DNA from: Pseudoalteromonas luteoviolacea S2607
Lineage (GTDB): Bacteria; Pseudomonadota; Gammaproteobacteria; Enterobacterales; Alteromonadaceae
Assembly: GCF_001625575.1 (NCBI RefSeq)
Contig: NZ_AUXV01000018.1
Location: forward strand, 49,655-113,654
Direction: 5' to 3'
Length of the DNA: 64,000 bases
The position numbers and the translations under genes were made by a program. This document shows positions 58,255 through 64,000 of this stretch, piece by piece; the first letter of the stretch is position 1; each line of letters opens with the position of its first letter. Under the pieces are notes generated by a model. The model saw only the letters and a program-made list of their open reading frames with translations, was not told the origin of the DNA and searched no databases.

Positions 58255-61044
58255 ATGAAACATACACTACCGTTACCTTTTTCAAAGGCCTTTACAGCTA
58301 TGACTTTAGCTTTGGGCATGACAGCGTCGGGCGTACAAGCCAATACATTGCAAGGGCAAATAGGTGATACACAGAACAAAGCGCTTTTCGAAGGGGCTCA
58401 AGTTTCGCTTGTGGAGCTTAACAAGCATGCTAGCTCTAATCGCGATGGTAGCTTTGTCTTTACCAAAATACCGGCAGGAAGCTACACACTAAAAGTGCGC
58501 TACATTGGTGCTCAACCCAATGAACAACTGGTGGAAATTCGGGACAATCAAACTACGCAAGTTAAGGTGCAACTTAAGCCGATAGAAAGCGAAGTAGACA
58601 ATATTATTGTTGTTGGTCAGCGTGCGGGGCAAGCAGGCGCATTTAACAGACAAAAGAATGCTAATGGGATCATGGCGATTGTCAGTGCTGACAGCATCGG
58701 ACAATTACCCGATCAAAATGCAGCGGAAGCATTACAGCGTTTGCCTGGTATGTTTATACAGCGAGATCAAGGGGAGGGGCGTTTTGTGGGGATCCGAGGC
58801 ATTGATCCTGGACTAAACAATGTGTCTATTAATGGCGCAAATGTACCTTCGCCAGAAGCTGGTATACGCAGTGTTGCTATGGATGTTATCCCCAGTGAAA
58901 TTATCCAAAGTCTTGAAGTGAGTAAAACAGTTACTCCCGATATGGATGCGAGTGCCATTGGCGGTAGTATAAATGTTAAAAGCCTCAGTGCATTTGATAG
59001 GCAAGGACAAAGTTATAGTTTTACTGCGCAGGGGTCGTACAACGAGCAAGTGGATAAAACCAGCCCCAAGCTGTCTGCGAGCTTTAGCGACATTTTCGAC
59101 ATCTCAGGTCAAACCCAATTGGGCATTGCGACCGCTGTATCTTGGTTTGAAAGAGAGTTTGGCTCGCACAATATGGAGACTGACGGTGGGTGGATGGCAC
59201 TAGAACAGGAAAGTGGCGATACCACTGAGGATGTTTCATTTTTTGGTGCAGAAGAGATTGAACAAAGGCATTACCAAGTAACACGAGAGAGACTTGGTGC
59301 GGCATTAAACCTCGATTTACACCAAGGGGGTCTAAATAAATATTACCTTCGTACACTCTATAGCGAGTTTTCGGACGATGAATTTCGTTTAAGAAACGAG
59401 TACAAATATGACAAAGGTAAGTATTTAAGTGAGCAGTCAACAGATACCACAGCGTATTTCACCGATGCTGAAATGGACAGAGATACCAAAGACCGATATG
59501 AAGAGCAAAGTATTTTATCTGTTGTTGCTGGTGGCAAGCACGTAATACAAAGTTGGTTTGTTGAATACAACTTAGGCTACTCAAAATCAGATGAAGTGGA
59601 GCCGAATCGTCTAGATGTAGACTTTGTAGCTGAAGAGCTCTTATTGGGTTATGCAAGTTTGGGCGATACGCCCGCTTTATCTCGCTCGGATGCAGCTCAC
59701 GACCTTACTAATTTTGCGATGGATGAAATTGTTTCGGAAAACAATTTGAGTGAAGACGAGGCAACTAGCTTTAAGCTAGATATAAGCAAGGATCTGATAC
59801 TTCAAGGCCATAATGCCCAAATAAAGTTCGGACTGAAGTATAACGATAGAGAAAAGCTCAATTTAGTAAAAACAGTCGTTTATGACGGTGGTTTCGATGA
59901 TGTAACAGCTAATCAATTTGCATCGAATGAACCCAGTTTTGAATTAGGGCAGTTTGGTCCAGGTTTATCGCGCCAAGGTATACGAGGCTTTTTCGATGCA
60001 AATAACGCGACCTTCAATGCTAATGAACTTGAAAGCGATATTGAAAGCAAGGGCAAAAGCTACACTTCTCAAGAAACGGTTAGCGCACTTTATGGGATGT
60101 TTAGTATCGATATCGGTAATCTAAACATTATTACTGGCTTACGCTATGAAGACACAGACTATGAAACCTCGGGCAGTCGAGTAGAGCTTATAAAGAATGA
60201 CATTGAAGACAGTGAGAGGGTTGCAATTACCCCTTGGCAAGTAAGTAAAGGTTACGATCATCTCCTGCCAAATTTGACGTTACGCTATGCCCACTCAGAT
60301 TCACTTATCACCCGCTTTGCATACACGCAAACGATTGCCAGACCAAGCTTTGGCGATGCAGCTGCTTTTCAGTTACTAGAAAGCGAAACATCAGTTGAAG
60401 ATGATGTCGTTACCGTAGAGCGAAAAGGGGAAGTTGGCAACCCTGACCTCAACCCATACGAGTCAGCAAATGTAGACCTGTCAATTGAATATTACCCAGG
60501 AAAAATCGGGATTATCAGCGCAGGGGTCTTCCATAAAAATATCGATAATTTTATCGCCAAACGACAAGTGCAAGAGAATGGTAGTTGGGATGGGTTTGAA
60601 GAGGTTATCCAATCGGTCAATGGGGGTGAAGCAGAGTTAAGCGGTGTGGAACTTGCGTACTCCAAAAACTTTGACAGCGGCTTTATGTTTTCGGCCAATG
60701 GAACCTTCATAGATGCAGACGATAATCTACCAAATCAATCGGATACCGTCGCTAATATTATGTTTGGCTACGAAAACAGCAAGGTAAGTGCACGATTGAG
60801 TACAAGCTTTAAAAGTAAGGCGTACATTATGACTGAGAATGATGCACGTGTTTATCAAGATACGCATAACCAAGTTGACTTAAGTCTTAAATATTACCTC
60901 AACGAGCAGACGCAATTTTACTTCAATGCAGTTAACTTAACGGATGAACCATTTTACGTATATCACGGTGAAAAACGCTTTAACTATCAATATGAAAGCT
61001 ATGGACGCTCATTTGAGCTTGGCATGACTTTTACATCTTTCTAA
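58255..61044 (+). CDS. TonB-dependent receptor with carboxypeptidase-like N-terminal domain
   Basis: An outer-membrane receptor of 929 residues. The signal peptide (about 1-30, ending VQANTLQG) is followed by a CarboxypepD_reg-like domain (about 30-112: GAQVSLVELNKHASSNRDGSFVFTKIPAGSYTLKVRYIGAQ). The plug (about 125-240) has IIVVGQRA, SIGQLPDQNAAEALQRLPGMFIQRDQGEGRFVGIRGIDPGLNNVSINGANVPSPE and SEIIQSLEVSKTVTPDMDASAIGGSINVKS. This is the 'Caulobacter-type' group. A barrel ends in YGRSFELGMTFTSF. ATG at 58255 is taken because it gives a clean signal peptide. A secreted phosphatase gene follows 53 bases later, hinting at uptake of phosphorylated compounds. Confidence 0.95.
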   Translation: MKHTLPLPFSKAFTAMTLALGMTASGVQANTLQGQIGDTQNKALFEGAQVSLVELNKHASSNRDGSFVFTKIPAGSYTLKVRYIGAQPNEQLVEIRDNQTTQVKVQLKPIESEVDNIIVVGQRAGQAGAFNRQKNANGIMAIVSADSIGQLPDQNAAEALQRLPGMFIQRDQGEGRFVGIRGIDPGLNNVSINGANVPSPEAGIRSVAMDVIPSEIIQSLEVSKTVTPDMDASAIGGSINVKSLSAFDRQGQSYSFTAQGSYNEQVDKTSPKLSASFSDIFDISGQTQLGIATAVSWFEREFGSHNMETDGGWMALEQESGDTTEDVSFFGAEEIEQRHYQVTRERLGAALNLDLHQGGLNKYYLRTLYSEFSDDEFRLRNEYKYDKGKYLSEQSTDTTAYFTDAEMDRDTKDRYEEQSILSVVAGGKHVIQSWFVEYNLGYSKSDEVEPNRLDVDFVAEELLLGYASLGDTPALSRSDAAHDLTNFAMDEIVSENNLSEDEATSFKLDISKDLILQGHNAQIKFGLKYNDREKLNLVKTVVYDGGFDDVTANQFASNEPSFELGQFGPGLSRQGIRGFFDANNATFNANELESDIESKGKSYTSQETVSALYGMFSIDIGNLNIITGLRYEDTDYETSGSRVELIKNDIEDSERVAITPWQVSKGYDHLLPNLTLRYAHSDSLITRFAYTQTIARPSFGDAAAFQLLESETSVEDDVVTVERKGEVGNPDLNPYESANVDLSIEYYPGKIGIISAGVFHKNIDNFIAKRQVQENGSWDGFEEVIQSVNGGEAELSGVELAYSKNFDSGFMFSANGTFIDADDNLPNQSDTVANIMFGYENSKVSARLSTSFKSKAYIMTENDARVYQDTHNQVDLSLKYYLNEQTQFYFNAVNLTDEPFYVYHGEKRFNYQYESYGRSFELGMTFTSF

Positions 61045-61067
61045 TTATTACTACGCAATAAAACAGG

Positions 61068-61089
61068 GCTGCCAAGGTAACTTGGCAGC
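61068..61089 (+). repeat. Intercistronic hairpin between receptor and phosphatase
   Basis: GCTGCCAAG (61068-61076) and CTTGGCAGC (61081-61089) form a perfect 9-bp stem with a GTAA loop. It ends 8 bases before the phosphatase ATG, where no Shine-Dalgarno site is visible. There is no T-run, so it is more likely an attenuator or translation-control structure than a terminator. Confidence 0.6.
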
Positions 61090-61097
61090 AAATAACT

Positions 61098-62372
61098 ATG
61101 ACATTAAAAACCACTCATGCACTATTTACCGCGCTATTAATAGGGAGCGCAGGTAGCGTATATGCAAATGACACCATTTCTTTTCTTGCTTTCGGCGATG
61201 GCGGGTATCACCCTGATTACCCGAAAACAAAACACATAAAAAAGCCCAAGAATAAAGCACAATTTATTGCGGCCGAAAAAGCAGAGTGGTTAGAAGAAAA
61301 CAGACCAATTGAAGAGTTTAATCATGCCCCCATTTTTGTATATCCTGGCACAGAAATAGCGACGGAAGATACAGGCGCTGCTGCTGTAGGGATGGCGATG
61401 GCAAAGTTGTGTGAAAGCAAGTCATGCCAATTTGGTATTCAATTGGGGGACAATATTTACCCAGATGGTGCAGATGCAAATGATGGCAAAGACGACCAAA
61501 AACGTATGGATGACCTTATACTTGGGCCTTTAAAGCCTTTGTTTCGCAATAACAAAGACCTTGTGGTTTATTCTGCATTAGGTAACCACGATTGGAAAAC
61601 TTCTCGTAAAGGGGTCAAGCTGCAAACTGAATGGATGGCAAAGCAACCCAATTTTCACATGGACAAGCGTGGTTACTATAGTTACACGATCGGAGCTGTT
61701 GGAAACGATGTAGAATTTTTTGTACTTGATACCAACATGCTGCTATCAGGCCAGCATTACTATGAAATACCACTCAAAGAAGATGGCAGTGAGCAAGGGC
61801 TGGCATCAGCATTGGCAAGTGGTCAAGCGGAAGTAGAAGACATTGAAGTGCATGAGTCACCAGTTAATGGCGAGGATCATAAGCAACTTGCATGGCTAGC
61901 TGACGGTCTGAAAAATTCAAAAGCCAAATGGAAAATTGTGTATGGACATCACATTCTTTGGTCGATCGGTGGGACCAAATACGATGAGGGGCATGTACTG
62001 CGGCGTTTAATTCTACCTGAATTATGTCAGTATGCGGATGCATATATAGCCGGTCATGAGCATGATCTAGAGTTATTAACTGACGATTGTACTCGTGTAT
62101 TACCCAATAATACTAAACCCAAATTGCCTTTAATTATCAGTGGCGCGGCATCAAAAATGCGTGGTACACATTCTCCTTTTGCACATCAGCAGGAAAAGCG
62201 CTATGGCGAATATGACTTGGTATGGGCTAAAAGTTTCATTTGGGGTTTTGCACATATCGAATTAGATAACCGCAGTGACAGTCTAAATGTGAGTTTTTAC
62301 ACAACACCAAGAGATAAATCTGGTGCCGTTGAACCTGAAGTGAGCTTTTCATTCAAGCACCGAAGTGAATAG
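61098..62372 (+). CDS. Secreted tartrate-resistant acid phosphatase-like metallophosphoesterase
   Basis: A 424-residue exported metallophosphatase. A signal peptide (about 1-24) is followed by all five calcineurin-like metal blocks: GDGG (33-36), GDN (116-118), GNHD (161-164), GHH (282-284) and GHEHD (318-322). The spacing and KLPLIISGAASKMRGT resemble tartrate-resistant purple acid phosphatases. An insertion between 36 and 110 is long. It would release phosphate from extracellular or periplasmic phosphoesters. Its position behind a TonB-dependent receptor suggests joint uptake and dephosphorylation. The start codon has no Shine-Dalgarno site and is preceded by a hairpin. A weak terminator follows. 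Confidence 0.92.
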   Translation: MTLKTTHALFTALLIGSAGSVYANDTISFLAFGDGGYHPDYPKTKHIKKPKNKAQFIAAEKAEWLEENRPIEEFNHAPIFVYPGTEIATEDTGAAAVGMAMAKLCESKSCQFGIQLGDNIYPDGADANDGKDDQKRMDDLILGPLKPLFRNNKDLVVYSALGNHDWKTSRKGVKLQTEWMAKQPNFHMDKRGYYSYTIGAVGNDVEFFVLDTNMLLSGQHYYEIPLKEDGSEQGLASALASGQAEVEDIEVHESPVNGEDHKQLAWLADGLKNSKAKWKIVYGHHILWSIGGTKYDEGHVLRRLILPELCQYADAYIAGHEHDLELLTDDCTRVLPNNTKPKLPLIISGAASKMRGTHSPFAHQQEKRYGEYDLVWAKSFIWGFAHIELDNRSDSLNVSFYTTPRDKSGAVEPEVSFSFKHRSE

Positions 62373-62377
62373 CTATC

Positions 62378-62405
62378 TTGAGCACCTTTAATAGAAGGTG
62401 CTCAA
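62378..62405. terminator. Bidirectional hairpin between convergent genes
   Basis: TTGAGCACCTT (62378-62388) and AAGGTGCTCAA (62395-62405) form an 11-bp perfect stem with a 6-base loop, between the phosphatase (plus) and DUF3703 (minus) genes. T-runs are weak on both sides. Confidence 0.7.
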
Positions 62406-62417
62406 ATTACTAAATAA

Positions 62418-62756
62418 TCAACCTTTAAGTATATGCTTTAAGTCATCAGGAATTGGCATAGGTTTGATAGCGCTGACATTACTCCCGCCTGTATTCCCAA
62501 CAGGTACCCATAGTCTCGAAAATAGTAACGATGCAACAATACGCATACATTGACCTGCTATTTCTTTTTTATTAGCAGTCTTCAATCCCACCTTCAACAT
62601 CCACCAGTGACTTAATGTATGAGGGATCGTGTATTTTTGCGCAATAATATGTGCTCGCTCAAGGTGCTTGAAACAGAGAGTAAAATGCTTTTTGGTATAT
62701 AGCTTCTTAGCGACCTTTATCTCGTAGTTAAACGCGTCTTTAAGTTTCGTATTCAT
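62418..62756 (-). CDS. DUF3703 family protein
   Basis: A 112-residue protein of the DUF3703 family. FTLCFKHLERAHIIAQKYTIPHTLSHWWMLKVGL, then CMRIVASLLFSRLWVPVGNTGGSNVSAIKPMPIPDDL are the conserved blocks, with the VP-x-GNTGGSNVSA-x-x-PMPIP ending. The function is unknown. Related genes often neighbour metal-related or integron-type regions. It is convergent with the phosphatase. The 270 bases after its start (62757-63026) hold no evident gene, only the promoter region of the tyrosine recombinase. Confidence 0.88.
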   Translation of the reverse strand: MNTKLKDAFNYEIKVAKKLYTKKHFTLCFKHLERAHIIAQKYTIPHTLSHWWMLKVGLKTANKKEIAGQCMRIVASLLFSRLWVPVGNTGGSNVSAIKPMPIPDDLKHILKG

Positions 62757-63026
62757 CAGTTTACCTGCTGTTGGAAATATATTGAGGTTTTATAGTACAA
62801 ATTGACGTAATGAAAAAATTGAACAAACTGGCTATGGCTTGCTTTGAAGCACACTTTTACACTATTTAGTTGAGAAAATTAAAATTGTAACGACCGAATA
62901 TCGCTTGCAAATCTACTAAAAATTAACCAATTGAAGTTGGGATTGAACGTGTTTTCAAGATAATTATTGTTATTAATGCATTTTTCAGGAGACAATATGT
63001 AAGCTTTTAAATCTTATGGAGATTTC

Positions 63027-63980
63027 ATGCTTACCCAAGAAGCTTGCAGCCATTTTTTACTACATTGCCAATATGCTCGTAAATTGTCGCCACACACGCT
63101 TAGAGCCTACAAAAAGGATTTGGACACATTTGTTGAGTTAGTCGAAGAAAAAAATGTGCTCAAACTGAACAAACAACACTTTAAGGGTTACTTATTCGAT
63201 CTACATCAAACTGGACTAAGCATTCGAAGTATAAAGCGAAGGATTGCCTGTTTAAAGTCAATGTTCAGATGGTTGGAGCAAGAGGAGGTTATTGACGCCA
63301 ACCCTATGCTTAAAGTGGATACATCGCTAAAGGTGCCGACCTTACTGCCGCGAAATATTGCTAAAAAAGATTTACGTAAAATGCTCAATACAGCAAGGAG
63401 CGAACTTGGGCTCGTAAAAGGTTCCTGTTATGACCTATCTAGCTTAAGTGCGTTGGTGAGCTCAGCAAAAGACTTAAATAAGGTCACCTGTATCCTGTCA
63501 CTTGAACTACTTTTTGCTACAGGTGTTCGAGTTAGTGAATTGGTAAATATAGAACTAAACCATATTTTGATAAAAGAACAAAAAGTAAAAGTGCTAGGAA
63601 AAGGTCAAAGAGAGCGCTTTGTATTTTTGCCGAATGCAGAGGTAGTCGGGTTACTAAATACTTATGTAGCGTTAAGAGACAGGTTAAACATTGAACACTT
63701 GTATTTACTTGTGAATAGTCGAGGCAAGCAGGCATCCCCCCACTTTATTCGAAAGTTAATTCGGCAGACTGCAGAAAAAGCAAACATTGAGAGAATCACG
63801 CCACATATGTATAGGCACTCGTCAGCTTGTCAATTGCTAGAATCAGGAGTTGATATTCGCTATGTACAAAAACTACTCGGGCATCAAAGTATTTTAACAA
63901 CTCAACTCTACACCCATGTTAATGATAAAGAGCTGCAAAAGAAGATAACTAAAGCAAATATAAGAAGTTTTATTACTTAA
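63027..63980 (+). CDS. Tyrosine recombinase (XerC/XerD-like integrase)
   Basis: A 317-residue site-specific recombinase with an intact catalytic set: Arg168 (ATGVRVSEL), Lys192 (VLGKGQRER), His260-x-x-Arg263 (HMYRH), His286 (LGHQS) and Tyr295 (TTQLYTHV). The N-terminal core-binding domain (about 5-95: FLLHCQYARKLSPHTLRAYKKDL, SIRSIKRRIACLKSMFRWLE) is SAM-like. A loop of about 30 residues (about 123-152, ARSELGLVKGSCYDLSSL) extends the catalytic domain compared with XerC. ATG at 63027 follows GGAG. It is likely the integrase of a mobile element that continues beyond the window, but att sites and direction cannot be seen. Confidence 0.93.
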   Translation: MLTQEACSHFLLHCQYARKLSPHTLRAYKKDLDTFVELVEEKNVLKLNKQHFKGYLFDLHQTGLSIRSIKRRIACLKSMFRWLEQEEVIDANPMLKVDTSLKVPTLLPRNIAKKDLRKMLNTARSELGLVKGSCYDLSSLSALVSSAKDLNKVTCILSLELLFATGVRVSELVNIELNHILIKEQKVKVLGKGQRERFVFLPNAEVVGLLNTYVALRDRLNIEHLYLLVNSRGKQASPHFIRKLIRQTAEKANIERITPHMYRHSSACQLLESGVDIRYVQKLLGHQSILTTQLYTHVNDKELQKKITKANIRSFIT

Positions 63981-64000
63981 AAAGTAACGATAACTAGGAA

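Noticed and set aside
1..64000. CRISPR arrays, rRNA and tRNA genes
   Set aside because: No regularly spaced direct repeats and no cloverleaf or rRNA motifs were found on either strand other than the tmRNA.

Overview
The window reads as chromosomal DNA of a marine gammaproteobacterium of the order Alteromonadales, most likely Pseudoalteromonas or a close relative. The basis is moderate GC, two very large TonB-dependent receptors, a tmRNA with the tag ANDDNYALAA, a DUF6058 gene, an OsmC-YcaO fusion, and an etfBA/etfD pair that diverges around LiuR-like palindromes. This is inference from gene content; no 16S or ribosomal-protein gene is present to settle it.

Layout. Positions 1-5,070 form an AT-rich accessory segment next to the tmRNA gene ssrA. 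It holds two tandem paralogous small genes, a decayed phage-type integrase with an internal deletion, an IS3-family transposase remnant, a nucleoside hydrolase, a frameshifted relic, and an unrecognised two-gene membrane-protein cassette. From 5,071 to 8,670 come ssrA, a coiled-coil membrane protein with a secreted DUF5648-repeat protein, an ADP-ribosylglycohydrolase and a GFA-family protein. From 8,700 to 14,750 come a TonB-dependent receptor, a secreted trypsin-like protease, a membrane gene broken in a T-run, and a TonB-domain protein.

From 14,900 to 21,000 lies an efflux operon: an ABC transmembrane protein without ATPase, an RND adaptor and an RND pump, followed by a Rob-like AraC/GyrI regulator with a perfect palindrome at its start. 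A LysR regulator then diverges from a glutathione S-transferase / NTF2-like / tautomerase operon. From 23,400 to 33,200 are small-metabolite genes: methyltransferase, a GNAT gene with a nonsense codon, OsmC-YcaO, S66 peptidase, AraC, ABM monooxygenase, KptA, a CatB-like acetyltransferase and another GNAT. From 33,460 to 42,750 are a huge secreted BNR/sortilin-like propeller protein, PepSY and DUF6058 proteins, a NIPSNAP/ABM pair diverging from an ArsR regulator across a 16-bp palindrome, a GspG-like protein, a membrane AraC regulator and a secreted NTF2-CBM protein.

From 42,800 to 50,150 are a serine-pyruvate-type aminotransferase, LysR, azoreductase, ASCH protein, HAD phosphatase, CheY-like receiver, two RidA paralogues, GNAT, a P-loop kinase and a thioesterase. 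From 50,240 to 53,750 is the ETF system (etfD, etfB, etfA), which moves electrons from acyl-CoA and amino-acid oxidation to quinone. The right part holds secreted and hypothetical proteins, a GFA protein, an AraC gene coupled to a degenerate GGDEF protein, a second TonB-dependent receptor joined to a tartrate-resistant-type phosphatase, a DUF3703 protein and an intact tyrosine recombinase at the right edge.

No CRISPR array, rRNA or tRNA was seen. The best candidate for an undescribed system is the two-gene membrane cassette at 3,265-4,748. Three broken genes (12,983-13,367; 24,555-25,073; 2,659-2,923) show recent or ongoing decay.
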